The notes below the pieces were generated by a model. That model did not search any database. It was given only the letters and a program-made list of their open reading frames with translations, and was not told the origin of the DNA. Below, piece after piece: positions 1 through 11,007 of a stretch of 64,000 nt of DNA (positions are counted from its first letter, which is position 1; each line of letters opens with the position of its first letter). The stretch covers positions 6,627,001 through 6,691,000 of the forward strand of contig NC_090135.1 of the NCBI RefSeq assembly GCF_040581485.1, read 5' to 3'. The stretch is from Linepithema humile (lineage: Eukaryota; Arthropoda; Insecta; Hymenoptera; Formicidae). Made by a program: the position numbers and the translations under genes.

Positions 1-450
1 GTTATTCAAATGAATGCAACTGACTACAAAAACGTAGCATTATAATGATGCATCAAGGGTATCTAGCATCATATACATACAAACGTAATTGCATCATCTA
101 ATGCGTTACAATTACTAATGTTGCGCGATTCTTTTCAAATACAGTCTCTTGTATATAGTTACTAAAACAACTCGTGCTCCTTCATCGCCTCGTGACATTT
201 TCGTTATTTATATAATCCAAATAAAATATGATGACAGAAAAGGTCTTTTTAAAAATATAATGAAATAAATTATGCATAAATGAACTTAATTACGAGGAGC
301 ATAATGACACGGAAAAGCGTGAGACAGAGATCCTCCGGCGATCGATAACTCCCTGTTGCTGCCCGGGAATCTCGCCCGGAGGATAGCGGCATGCGAAAAT
401 GACGCTGAATCGCGTGTTGTGATGGTGTTTCACGGCGTCCGGTGTCTTAC
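1..450. other. intron of the MBOAT-type acyltransferase gene, no other feature seen
   Basis: This stretch lies downstream (minus strand) of the strong splice donor at 450-446, so it should be the first coding intron of the acyltransferase gene whose remaining exons lie left of the window. It is AT-rich up to about 290. The 123-aa minus-strand frame across 290-661 is a shadow: the real exon uses a different frame. I see no RNA gene or repeat here. Confidence 0.6.
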
Positions 451-531
451 CTGGTCGATTGGCAAGCCGACGTAATCCGACAGCCAGGAGAAGGTGCGAA
501 AGCCGTCGTAATGCTCCATGGTCGCGGCCAT
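451..531 (-). CDS. first coding exon of a lysophospholipid acyltransferase, MBOAT1/2 type (partial gene)
   Basis: This is a 27-codon exon starting at the ATG at 531 on the minus strand, with an in-frame TAA shortly upstream. It ends at a textbook donor, CAG|GTAAGA. The peptide reads MAATMEHYDG and ends in SDYVGLPIDQ. The closing GLPIDQ matches the short N-terminal segment that precedes the first membrane helix in animal MBOAT1/MBOAT2 proteins, where a conserved LP(I/L)DQ ends the first coding exon. The family consists of multi-pass ER membrane enzymes that re-acylate lysophospholipids in the Lands cycle. Only this exon is in the window; the catalytic His and Asn lie in later exons to the left. 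The upstream DNA to about 850 is GC-rich compared with its surroundings and probably holds the promoter and 5'UTR. The assignment rests on a short peptide plus splice structure, so it is likely but not certain. Confidence 0.68.
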
Positions 532-2422
532 TATCAAGGACCCGCCGAAACAGTCGAAATGTTATGGGGAGCGCGATCGCGGAATACGCGAGGCGGGCCA
601 CGAGGCAGCACGAGAGCGATACGCGGGCGATTAGCGATGATTCAGTCTCTACGTCAAGCAATCAAATGCGTGATCACCAGCTATATATACGAACTTGTAA
701 CGTGCACGTACGGACGGGCGATTACAAACTGAATCGCAGCGCACGCCGGCTGCGTTGCGTTGCCGGCATCGGCGAAGATGCCTGCTTGCGTCGCGCCGTG
801 CGATTGTTGCGAACCAATCGCTCGCGAGCGTGGACCGAAATAGTGGTGGACGTGTGAAATTGCTATCGTAATTTCGAATTATGAAAATCACTATTCGTAC
901 GGTTGAATTCGAGAGATTTTCGCGATAAATTGCGAAATAGGAAGAAGGAAATGAAAAATTATAATAAAAAAAAATTAATATCGCTTGTGTTATCAATTTT
1001 TGGGGATTTTTCAATGTCGTTCTGTTGCGAGGAACCAGGAAGAGGTGTGGTAAAAATATTTTTGAAATAATTAAACTTTTCTTCTAATTAATTATATTTT
1101 TTTATCATGTTATTGACACAACACAGAAACAAACCACGAACATTTAAAATTACCGGCTAATTTGAATAAAATAAGTATATATCTTTTAGAACACTTTGAC
1201 TGCTGAAAAACTATTTCACACAACAATTTTTTTAGATGCTTTTATTTTATATGTCGCATTATATTTTGATATATTTGAAAAATAATTTACATTTAACTTT
1301 ATTATTGCACAGGTACTATTTTTTTCATATACTCTTTTATATAGTACATACAGTATTTACATATCTTCAAATAAATCTTTGAATTATGTAATTATACGTG
1401 CATTTTGTTCTATACGTCTATACCGTCTACAGAAAAATGCCATAGCTTGTTAAATTGCATGTCGTTTTAAACGAAGTCAAAATATTTGAAATAATTGCAC
1501 TCATTATTAATAATTGCTCGACGAAGTTATTCGTCTGAATAGATATTATCACTTAATAAATGAGACAATATATAGACAAAATAAAATATTCTTATTTAAT
1601 TACACTCTAACAATGATAAAAACATATAATAAAAACTGCAACATTCATAGAGCAGTAAAATTGCAAAATTATTTTAAAAAACTAAAAAAAAAGTTTTTTT
1701 AAGTCCTTTTGTTGCGCAATATATTCGAGCCCTCATCGTTAGCTACAAATTTCCAATATTTACACTGTACACGATTTCAAAGATCTCAGAAACTCTATAC
1801 ATTTTGTTAGGAATTATTTTTCTACCATTTTCATGTTAAATATTATAAAAGGCTACTTATTATGGTGTTAAAGTGATAGTATGTGTGCGATAATTGGAAA
1901 AGAAAATTGAGCTAATCGATGCATTAAGAGAGGCATACAATAAATGTATTGTCTTGCTCCTCATTCGTGATTCAATCTATTATAATTTTTCTACTGCTAG
2001 ATTAGTCAGCCATGAAATCAATACAGTAACGAAATATATTCGTTATTTCATTAATACGTAATTTCAACAATCTTCCAACACAAACGAGGTAGTTGTGTAA
2101 TGAAGAACCAAAGTCGCGCGCGCTTTTCTTTCTCAGATTATTCACTAAACTTGAAATGAATTCTTTCTTCGGTGAAAATTTCGCTAAAATTTCGCTAATA
2201 CTACTTTAATACTATTTTTATATTTTATTAAATAGTCATAAATTTAATTAGCTGAGAAAAAGTTGTTATTTATATACAATTTCTCGAAATTTAATAAGCT
2301 ACAGCATCTTAAGTGACAACATTAATTAATTAAGCCAAGCAGTTTTTACCGAGGAAAAATCAAGCTCAAGTGCGAATAATCTGACATTGACGGACAATGT
2401 GCGACTCCCGATACGCGATGCT
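532..2422. other. intergenic: acyltransferase 5' region and PHTF 3' flank
   Basis: The interval lies between the acyltransferase start codon and the PHTF stop codon; both genes are transcribed leftward. About 532-850 is moderately GC-rich and probably holds the acyltransferase 5'UTR and promoter. From 850 to 2422 the DNA is strongly AT-rich with no convincing exon. The short plus-strand frame at 1514-1702 is low complexity (Asn, Lys, Tyr, Ile) and not credible. The PHTF 3'UTR should occupy part of the right end. Confidence 0.6.
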
Positions 2423-5400
2423 TTATTTGATTTTTATTTTATGCAGTTTCAGCTTGAAACCGAGCAGCTCTGAAAGCACACCTGAAAGTGCTGACAGCAA
2501 TACTACCTTAGTAATAGTGTACAGATACGGATTAGCCGATAGTCCAGAGATTTTGAACGGGCTTTCTAATTCCTGCAAAATACCTCTTTGGATTAATTGT
2601 TTTCGACTAGCTATTTATCAAACTTGCAATAGAAACGCATACCTTTATTAAGTCAGCCGCTAACTTCAATACACTATTCGCGACCATAAGCTCTTCCTTT
2701 TTATGCGGTTTTTGTTCGATTTGCAGATATAGATTGATCTAAAAGTCATATCGCGTCGTATCATAATAAATCAGTTTTAAACAATCCAAAATGGAAGCGT
2801 GCAAGCGTGCGTATTTATGGTAAAATCTACCTGTTCAGTTATCAAAACTGAGAGATTCCTGTACTTCTTGTTGATCTTTGTCCCTAATGTCATAAATCGT
2901 AATATAAATATTCCAAGCGAGAAGCTCCAGAATAGTGCTTCGACGTTGTATCGAGAATGCAAACTTTCCAGATCCTGAAATACGATTTGCATTGTTGACG
3001 GAAAAATTTAAAAGCAGACTTATATATTTGCGAAAAATAAAATTGTACTTACTTTAATTAATTCCAAACTTACGAATGATAGCAATAGTATCGTAACGAT
3101 AAATACCGCTGATACAATTACGTCGACGGATCGTTGCGGGCCTCTTCTCTGCAATATGAAATTATAATATAATATAAAGTATGCATATATCTAATTCCTG
3201 TGGAAATCAGTGTGCAGTGTTCTTACTTTCAAATAAGATCTGACGCTCAGCCAAGTTTTTATATTGCGGACTTTGTTCAGACGGAAGTGCGGCAAATCGG
3301 ACTTACGCGCACGTCTGGACGATGTTAAATGAGAGAATAATTTAGCATACAAGAGCCTCTGCTTGTACGTGCGCTCTGCGACCGCCAGTAAGAAAAATAA
3401 AAAGCACGACAGCATTAAGCGTTCAAATGTCGAGATGAGCACCACTGTTCGTTCCCTGAGAATAAAGCAGCTATTTTAGAAAACTATAAACGTGCCATTT
3501 TAATGTATAAACTTGATTCTCTTACCAAAGAGTGCTTCCAAACGCTATACCAATTATTCTACACAAAATATCGGTGTATGTTTCCAAGTTCACTTGGATC
3601 ATATCGCTTGGTAATAAACTAACGGATACATTGCCAACATTATCCAACCCCATATGATCGTTCAGTCGCCTCATCGATGGTATAAGACACAGTGTAATGC
3701 TAAGTATCAGACCGCCGTAAAAGTAATTCATGCTTTCTTGCATAGATTCAACTCTGGCAATGATAGCCGAACTAATGTCCAGTACCGACAATTCAGCCTT
3801 CTTAATATCACGCCGCGTCCAAATTGTACATGAAACTATGGATAAAGTGATGTGAATTAGTGTCGTGAGGAATTCGTTCGCGGAAAATTCTGACGATGTA
3901 CGATATATGTCACACTAACCGCGATCAGACGATGTGCAAGTGGAATTAAGCAATATCGAAGGTGGTAATTCGAATTCCCAGGAGAAAGGGTGCTCCACGA
4001 ATTCTCCATAATTGGTCTCACTAGGCAAGTCGGATTCTCCGAGTTCTGAGCTGCACAAATATCATTTTACGATAAACTGTAATTATGTATCTTCAACTTC
4101 AAAAAGTGGGAAAACGTCACAGATATTTTATCGTAGCTAAAAAATATTATGTGTTCGAGTCCCACCTGTAACTACATTCATCGCTGTTGGTCGTTACTCC
4201 CATCCACTCTGTAGCAGAAGTTGTTGCCTCTGTGAGATGGTGCGTCGTGGCTTCCTCGCACTCCCCTTCCTCTTCGCTCTCGCATTGCTGCCGTGCTTCT
4301 CTCGATCCCAATAGTTTTGACGGCGCGTTTTTATCCTTGGAGCAAGACCGAGAAATTATTATAAGATGTAAAATGTGTTAAACAAATATTCTAAATATCT
4401 TTTATTTCCGATAACATAAAACATATCTAAAATTGCAAAAGGTAAGGTGCAATTGTAGAAAAAAACATAATAAAAAAATCTCTTACACTATAAATCTAAA
4501 CAAGTGTAAAAGATAATACCTTAATACTGTTGTGAGTGCTTTTACTATCCGTAAAACTGTCATCACTTTTTAATAGGTCGGGTGCTGCGTGGAAAGTGGA
4601 AAACGATGATTTAGCTATTACTCCATTTTACCTTTCCAACAAAGATTAAAGCGTGTTAGCGGTTCGGAATACAACAAACAACTAAAAACAAATTAAAAGA
4701 CTTCTCAATACTTTGATACAGTTACACATATAAATCGTAAAATCGGAAGAACCACTAAATATACTTTGAAACTTGTGGAAAATTATACATTTGTAATCGT
4801 GTATATAGCATATTCGATAACAAATAAAAGCTCATAAATAATTATAAACTGCCTATTTTACAAGCGTGTACTTGTAAATCAAACCTGAGCGTTTTGATGG
4901 GAGTGAAATTTGTTGACTAGTGCTATCTTCCGACCACGAGGTGCGGTCTTTAGTTTGTCGTGTCACTCCCTCTTGTGATCTATTTCTTTGCACTAGTGCA
5001 CGACCTATTACTTTGTCATTATCACTAGAAACATTACCATTTAAACTCTCAAAGCCATCATCATCCTGATGTATATTTGCTACATGTTCTTCTGGCATAT
5101 CACCTGTATTGTAAGTAGAGAAAGAAATAGATATCAAAATGTTGAAGTATATAAATTTACAAACAATTAATAGTTTCTTTTTATCTTACCCGGCTGTTCA
5201 CGATTAGTTGCGCTTGCGTTTGTGGGATTAGAACTTTCTCCAGTTGTACTTAATGACTCTTTATCATACACTATTTGAGCACTTGCAGATTCCTGTTGAA
5301 AATATTAAAGCATATACGTTACGTATTAAACATATATATATTAATTTTCTATTATAACTTTGAGATATTCACCTGAGACTGACTAACAGTCAAAGAATTC

Positions 5401-6474
5401 TCAATCACCACTTTTTTGGCAAATCTCACTGCAGTCAGCACTTCTTCACTTCCTGTACTTGCTTTCTCGGAAGCCATGTCTTGAGAAGACTTTGTATCCT
5501 TATGTATACCTTCAGAAATTTGATCCATATTACAGAAATGAAGAATTTTTCTGTTTTCCTAAATACTTACGTAAATTTTGCCTAGATCTTGACTTTCCAT
5601 TTCTGCATCTAACATGTCGAGAGCGTCTTGTTATTCGTTGCTTAGATTGATTACACGTCATAGTAGGACCTGAATGCGTCGACACAATATGGGAATGAAC
5701 AATGCACAAAATAAACATCATAACAAGAGGTACTAATACTTCTGACATTGATACAATCTGTAAACAGAACGTAACAATCAAGACAAGTAGCGATGTAACA
5801 TATTCCAGGAAGAACAAGAAATTTCTTTACATACTTCTGTTTCATTTTCCCTGTTTGTGTAAACGTAATACAGAAAGACGTTGACTGCTTGTAAGCTGTA
5901 CAATAACAAGAAAAGCACAAAAATGCGATAACTCGTTTGCTGTATCCACCACTTTTTGTACAATGGAAGGAACAAGAGTCGCTGAAACGCTAGGCAAGCT
6001 ACCGTTGACAAACCATGCTTCGGTTTGGCTTTCGGAAATGAAGATCCTATATGCATTGATATATTGAAGATGAATACATATGCTTGACAGGAACACTAAA
6101 ATAATATGCATATATATTGTGTAGCGTACCACGTACGAGATCGACATCGATCAGTTCTGTTTTAAGTTTTGCAGTTCTCATTGGAATATGTGTGAGTCCA
6201 TCGAGAATATGTTGCTCTATAGTTCTCTCCCATTGTTGCTTATCATATGTGCCAATTTTTTTTTGATACCTGAAAGAATTTCTTATTTATTATATCAATA
6301 TTATCTTCTCTAAATTTTATTCCAGTTTTAGTCACTTTTTGTTTAATATTAGCTCAATATCTAAGTTGAATCTAATTTGGAGCATTACAAAATATCAAAT
6401 TTCTAATTATGTTAAATAAATTCAATACGATCTCCAAAGATTTCTCACCAATACACCAGTTCGTTGAGACCCAT
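2423..6474 (-). CDS. phtf: PHTF (putative homeodomain transcription factor family), complete 16-exon gene
   Basis: Coding exons in order (high to low coordinate): 6474-6449, 6269-6130, 6046-5865, 5757-5571, 5509-5373, 5292-5190, 5103-4885, 4584-4520, 4335-4166, 4050-3920, 3835-3526, 3455-3227, 3148-3053, 2974-2831, 2738-2643, 2572-2423. They sum to 2385 nt, 794 aa, with every junction GT/AG and in phase. Landmarks: MGLNELVY followed by WYQKKIGTYDKQQWER at the N-terminus, GSSFPKAKP, WWIQQTSYRIFVLF before the first membrane helix, a serine- and acid-rich middle, CTSSDRVSCTIW, AERTYKQRLLYAKLFSHL, LPHFRLNKVRNIKTWLS, RRGPQRSVDVIVS and a hydrophobic C-terminus ending KLHKIKIK. These are the conserved blocks of animal PHTF1/2. 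Despite the name, PHTF proteins are multi-pass ER/Golgi membrane proteins of unclear biochemical role. The fifth exon's acceptor (GAAG at 5510) has a weak polypyrimidine tract and is the least certain junction. Confidence 0.93.
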
Positions 6475-6923
6475 GTCCAATCAACGCATCGCAGTCGCAA
6501 CTTGTGATAATTATATTTAACCGAAACAAAACTACAGACTAGAAACGGAGTGCAAATTATTCGCAAATTTGTAGAAAAGCCCCGAAGTATTTGGAGTAAT
6601 ATTATATCATCGTTCTTCTAGTGTTGAGATAAATATTCGTTTTTCTCTCGTTTGAATAAAATTTCTTACTAAGTTCAAACGTGGAAAGAGTTATTTTAAT
6701 AATTTTGCTTTATTAGAAATGTATTAGTCTGACTGGAGTTGGTTGCAAAATGGAACGGACGCACAACAAAGCACAATCCGTAGATATAAGCGGATGAAAC
6801 CGGAATGTATCGGAGCATTAATATCATCTAGTTGCCACCCGCAGGAGAAGAGCAAGATGGCATTCTTCTGCCACGACTTTCCACGAATCTGATGATTGAT
6901 AAACAGCGCGATAGATTTTAGAT
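6475..6923. promoter_or_regulatory. PHTF 5' flank and probable promoter
   Basis: This is about 450 bp between the PHTF start codon and the target-site duplication of the first transposon at 6924. It must hold the 5'UTR and core promoter if the first coding exon is also near the transcription start. I see no clear TATA box, and no upstream coding exon is needed because the ATG at 6474 opens a complete protein. The limit on the left is firm; the promoter role is inferred only from position. Confidence 0.35.
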
Positions 6924-6932
6924 GGCGGGACC

Positions 6933-7281
6933 CAAGATCTATAGAGAGAAGGTTACCTCAGTAAAACCGGTTGAAAGCGAGGGACGATGAAGTAAGGGGG
7001 AAGCTAGAAACAGCTTGATGGCGAGGAGCGATGAAGGAAGGGGGGAGCTAGAAACAGCTTGATGGCGAGGGGCGATGAAGGAAGGGGAGAGCATGATGAT
7101 CTCATCGACAAACAGTAGCTGTCTGAGATAGCTTCTGTTTGCCGATGAGATCATCATTGCCCCTCTTGCCGCTCGCCCCTCTCAGCATTTGCCCCTCTTG
7201 CCGCTCGTCCCTCTCTGCATTTGACCCTCTTGCCGCTTGTCCCTCTTTGCGCATGAGGTAACCTTCTCTCTATAGATCTTG
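6933..7281. mobile_element. Mutator-like (MULE) non-autonomous element 1, 349 bp
   Basis: The ends are a perfect terminal inverted repeat starting CAAGATCTATAGAGAGAAGG at 6933 and closing with its complement at 7281, continuing through TTACCTCA. It is flanked by a perfect 9-bp target-site duplication, ggcgggacc, at 6924-6932 and 7282-7290. A 9-bp duplication is the Mutator superfamily hallmark. Inside are repeats of the phrase agctagaaacagcttgatgg and of cctcttgccgctcg, but no transposase. The minus-strand frame at 6939-7157 is an artefact of these internal repeats. Confidence 0.82.
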
Positions 7282-7398
7282 GGCGGGACCAACGTCCGTA
7301 ACGTCCGTAACGTCTGTAATGAAAATATTTCGCGATGGGGTTAAATTAGGTTAGGTTGTGTTAGGTTAGGTTTTACATGACGTAAGAAATGTAAAGAC
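7282..7398. repeat. short tandem cgtccgtaa units and TTAGGTTAGG motifs
   Basis: After the 9-bp duplication come three 9-bp units (cgtccgtaa twice, then cgtctgtaa) around 7294-7320. Then ttaggttagg occurs twice at about 7345-7372, separated by ttgtg. TTAGG is the ancestral insect telomere unit, but two short runs at an internal site are an interspersed motif seen widely in ant DNA, not a telomere. Confidence 0.6.
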
Positions 7399-7407
7399 CA
7401 TCAGGGT

Positions 7408-8479
7408 CAAGATCTATAGAGAGAACGTTACCTCAGGCAAACCGGTTGTGGGCGAGGGACGATGAAGTAAGGGGGGAGCTAGAAACAGCTTGATGGCGAG
7501 GGGCGATAAAGGAAGGGGAGAGCATGATGATCTCATCGACAAACAGTAGCTGTCTCTCTCTTTCAAAGTTCTTCCTTTTCTAACTGTGTCTAACTCCGTC
7601 ACTCGCTCTCATTTGGTTTGTTCTTTATAGCTGAACTGGCTGCACTAGTTCAGAGTTTATCTTTTTCCCTCCACATTGGAGAAGAAAGATAAACTCTGAA
7701 CTAGTGCAGCCAGTTCAGCTATAAAGAACAGACCTATTATTGACTTTTATGTATCAGTTTAAGAGGTTATATAATAAAAATCGAAGGTACGTATATTAAA
7801 TATTTTGTCTGTTATTTCCCCTAACATATTCAAATGAACAAAACCGAAGAAATAATTTAACTTACATTTATGAATTTCAGTTACAATTTCTTGACAATTT
7901 TTGAGATTTTCACAATTAAATATAAAAAATAAATTTCTTTATAGTATTTCTTTTGTAAATAATGCATATAAACAGTAAATATTATTTTAAAAATAATTTT
8001 TAAATATGTACTATTTTTTCTTTTATCTTACTACTTTACAAATGATGTTTTTTGTGTATATCCCCAAATTATATTTTATTTTCATTGATATTACAGTCTA
8101 AATACGAGTACAAAGCAATTTGTATCACAAATGCATCTGTTGCAGCGATATTTAACATTATAAACGTTAAATATCTAGCGCTATAATTTGCAATATATGT
8201 AATTTATAGCGCCTTTCTAATTTACTTTTCAATTTTTATTACGCAATTTCCAGTGCTATCAATATTTTACAAAATAAAAATATTTTTTCGATAAAAACTC
8301 AAAGCATTTCTATATTAAAGGAACGAGAGAGAAAACACTAAAGCGTGCGAGAGAGACAGCTACTGTTTGACGATGAGATCATCATTGCCCCCCTCTTGCC
8401 GCTCGCCCCGCTCAGCATGTGCCCCTCTTGCCGCTCGTCCCTCTTTGCGCGTGAGGTAACCTTCTCTCTATAGATCTTG
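7408..8479. mobile_element. Mutator-like (MULE) non-autonomous element 2, 1072 bp
   Basis: The terminal inverted repeat is the same as in the element at 6933 (CAAGATCTATAGAGAGAA..., one internal mismatch), with ends at 7408 and 8479. The target-site duplication is catcagggt at 7399-7407 and catcaaggt at 8480-8488, 8 of 9 identical. It sits in the first bases of the split MITE. The left 200 bp and right 140 bp match the 349-bp copy, while 7740-8340 is an AT-rich filler with no credible coding frame. A palindromic element lies inside it at 7619-7730. Confidence 0.76.
7619..7730. mobile_element. 112-bp foldback element (family K) inside the MULE
   Basis: Two ~50-base arms are near-perfect complements: tgttctttatagctgaactg at 7619 and its complement ending at 7730, with a short loop ccctccacattggag. 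A half copy recurs at 25219-25281, which supports a mobile family rather than a local accident. I could not define a target-site duplication. It would form a stable hairpin in RNA or single-stranded DNA. Confidence 0.6.
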
Positions 8480-8689
8480 CATCAAGGTGCCGTCACATAC
8501 AGCCATATATGTAATACTTCTATATTGCTAACAGAGCGAGAACAGTGGTTCCATAACCACGGCGCAGACATATGTTTTACCTCTTTTTCTAATGGGTACT
8601 TACCTCTATAAGCGCATGTGTGTAATTTTTATCTCAGCCAATAGGAAAACATATCTTCAGTTATCTCCGTATGTTGAAAACGTTGTCAT

Positions 8690-9351
8690 CACGGACTAAG
8701 GAATAGAGGGACTGAGTCTAAAGTCCTAGTTTAGGCGAGAGGGGATGGTAATTCAAGCGTGCGGGGGGGACTGCTTTCCGCCATATTGATGTAGCGATTC
8801 TCACACAGAGATTTTGTGTCTGTGACATGGTTACACTCGTGTAGTGGTGCCACTAGACATAACGAGTGACAAGCGTAAAGAGATTAGGCGGTTTTATTAT
8901 TGTTGTACTATAAATTTTATAAAATACTTTAACTTTTATTACTCTGAGGCTCTGCATACAGTAGACAAAATATTAGAATTAAATTATTAAATAGCAATAA
9001 TCATTTAATATTAAAAAGAGAAATTATTTTATACATCTAACAAGAAAATGAAATATATTAATTAGTTTCAATTCTTATTTCTTAATTCATGCATTAATTT
9101 TTTCTATTCTTTTTATTTTTAAAATAAATAATTCTAATTTCTTATTTCTAATATTTAATAATTATTCCTATTTCTATTTCCTATTTTGTTTTTTGTGCGC
9201 AGGATCTGACTTTCATTTCTCACACATACGCAAATAGTGAGTTCTATGTGTGGTGATTACTAAATGAATATGGCGCCCCCCCCCCCCCCCCCGCCGCAAA
9301 CGTGCTCCCCCGGTACAGCTTGTGCTTCGTCCCTCTATTCCTTAGTCCGTG
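8690..9351 (+). mobile_element. internally deleted P-superfamily element (family F copy F1), 662 bp
   Basis: It is bounded by a perfect 8-bp target-site duplication gttgtcat (8682-8689, 9352-9359). The termini read CACGGACTAAGGAATAGAGG inward from both ends. The left ~240 bp match the 5' (THAP/promoter) end of the larger element at 11114-17987, and the right ~400 bp match its 3' end, both in reverse orientation, with everything between missing. This is the classic structure of a non-autonomous deletion derivative. A 17-base poly-C run interrupts its right subterminal region. Confidence 0.88.
9276..9292. repeat. poly-C tract, 17 bases
   Basis: This is an uninterrupted run of 17 C in the subterminal region of the 662-bp element. 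The equivalent position in the large relative (about 11173-11181) has only 9 G on the other strand. The tract is probably unstable in length. Confidence 0.8.
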
Positions 9352-9783
9352 GTTGTCATGTACATAGCTGGGTATGTTACCAATAAAGTACACGGTGTAA
9401 TAGATTGTACAATATGTAAATCCCAATTATTAGGTTCGAAAATGCCATTGCTGTCGGCATTGAAAAATAAGGGTCCATACGTTATGCCATCGGATGATGT
9501 ATGTGCCATATGTCGAACATCTGAGCGAATTATTAGACACTTTTCAAATTCTTTGATGCAAAAAAATATTAAACATATTTTAATTGCCAAAAGTTTTAAT
9601 CATATTGGGATACCATTCGACAATGATATTATGAATAATCATGTCATGACACAAGACATATTTGATAATCACAGAGTGCAATTATGCAAATATGTAATTG
9701 ATTTATACATTAACGTTAGATTATTTCATGAATCAAAACAAATGTCAGAAAAAGATCAATATTTACGAAGTTTAATAAATTAA

Positions 9784-10253
9784 TATTGTTTAAAAACTTG
9801 TAATAAAAAAAATATGATTATTATTATCATTCTTATTATTTCATAACCTATAAAGAATTTTTAAAAATATTATTTTAATAGTATTTTAATATTGTTTTAA
9901 ATTTTTTTAAATATTATTATTACTTTATATTTGTCTAATAAATTAAAATAAATTGAATTATTTTAATTTTGTAATAATATATATATATATGTATACACAA
10001 TAACACATTAGATGTACCTATATATATATAAATAAATATTTTACACATGATTGTAAATATTTTTACAGATTTTTCTCAGAATAAATATGAAGTGTTATTT
10101 TTAACGTATGAAAGGTATTTGAAAAACCCGCCACCTACCATGCATGCGCACAATGATCAAAGTACCAATTTTCATGTTCTTCTGTCTCTCTTTTTTGGAA
10201 TACGTTCCACTTACGGAAAAGATGCTATGTTAGCAATATAGGAGTATTATATA
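9784..10253. other. 3' region of the family H element, AT-rich, no gene
   Basis: This is AT-rich sequence following the transposase stop codon, up to the foldback element. The plus-strand frame at 10047-10241 has no recognisable similarity and ends in the terminal repeat of the element, so I do not call it a gene. Confidence 0.55.
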
Positions 10254-11007
10254 CAGGGTGTCAATTAAGTCCCGGGACGGCTGAATATTTTCTCATGTAA
10301 GGTATTTTTGAAAAAGGTCAAGGTCATTTCTGAAGTAATTTTCAACGAGGAATTCAACGGTGACCTTCAATTTGACCTTGAGCTTGACCTTCAAGGTCAT
10401 TTCAAGGTTAGGTTAGGTTTTTTAAATAGAAACCCCTATTTTTGATTTCAAAATTTAATAGCTGGTGTCAAGAGCTTTTCAAAACACTATAATGAAGTTA
10501 TTTTTCATTAAGTACTTTTCGAGTTATGAGGCTTGTAAATTACAGTATTTTGACATAAAATACAAAATATCTTGTAAAACATTCAATTTTTGGGAATCTT
10601 ACCTTAATACTTTTATGCATAAAATAATGAGACGAATCAATTGGTATAAAGAAAACACATAGTTGCTTTCAAGAAAAAATATGTAGTTTGCAACATGCAA
10701 CCAAAAGCATGAGGCTTGTAATTTACAAGCCTCATAACTCGAAAAGTACTTAATGAAAAATAACTTCATTATAGTGTTTTGTAAAGCTCTTGACACCAGC
10801 TATTAGATTTTGAAATAAAAAATAGGGGTTTCTATTTAAAAAACCTAACCTAACCTTGAAATGACCTTGAAGGTCAAGCTCAAGGTCAAATTGAAGATCA
10901 CCGTTGAATTCCTCGTTAAAAATTACTTCAGAAATGACCTTAACCTTTTTCAAAAATACCTTACATGAAAAAATATTCAGCTGTCCCGGGACTTAATTGA
11001 CACCCTG
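10254..11007. mobile_element. 754-bp foldback element (family G) with CAGGGTGTC ends
   Basis: The ends are CAGGGTGTCAATTAAGTCCC at 10254 and its complement at 11007, flanked by TATA on both sides (a TA-type duplication, suggestive of the Tc1/mariner group). The two arms of about 290 bp are near-perfect inverted repeats around a ~170-bp centre, so the element would fold into a long hairpin. Each arm holds clustered tcaaggtca motifs and ggttaggttagg. There is no transposase. A degraded piece of the same family lies at about 25285-25400. The superfamily is inferred from the TA target only. Confidence 0.75.

Larger units (their letters stand above)
8638..9783 (+). pseudogene. C-terminal fragment of a P/THAP9-type transposase, interrupted by a transposon
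   Basis: After a plausible acceptor (tctcag|CCAATAGG) the frame runs GKTYLQLSPYVENVV up to 8689. It resumes after the inserted element and duplicated 8 bases as MYIAGYVTNKVHGVIDC, ending with a TAA at 9783. The frame is continuous if the 662-bp insertion is removed. YIAGYV followed by paired cysteines (CTIC, CAIC) resembles the C-terminal region of THAP9/P transposases and the YIAGSIV...CEDC segment of the related pseudogene at 11702-12541. The catalytic part is absent. It cannot be functional here, because the element is deleted and interrupted. Confidence 0.68.

Noticed and set aside
3863..3921. A 30-nt intron in PHTF that would extend the reading frame through 3836-3890
   Set aside because: It is too short for a normal intron; a standard 84-nt intron (3836-3919) joins SDR directly to VSCTIW, as in vertebrate PHTF.
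4150..4166. tRNA B-box-like sequence (gttcgagtcccac) on the plus strand
   Set aside because: There is no matching A box or acceptor stem upstream, and the bases are the splice donor region of a PHTF exon on the other strand.
5670..5757. Acceptor-like cag at 5670 as the start of a PHTF exon
   Set aside because: The frame is open through it and the upstream residues (SMSEVLVPLVMM... to HIVSTHS) match the family, so the exon continues to 5757.
7345..7372. TTAGG repeats as a telomere or telomeric scar
   Set aside because: There are only four units in two broken pairs, and the same motif recurs inside a foldback element; it is an interspersed motif.
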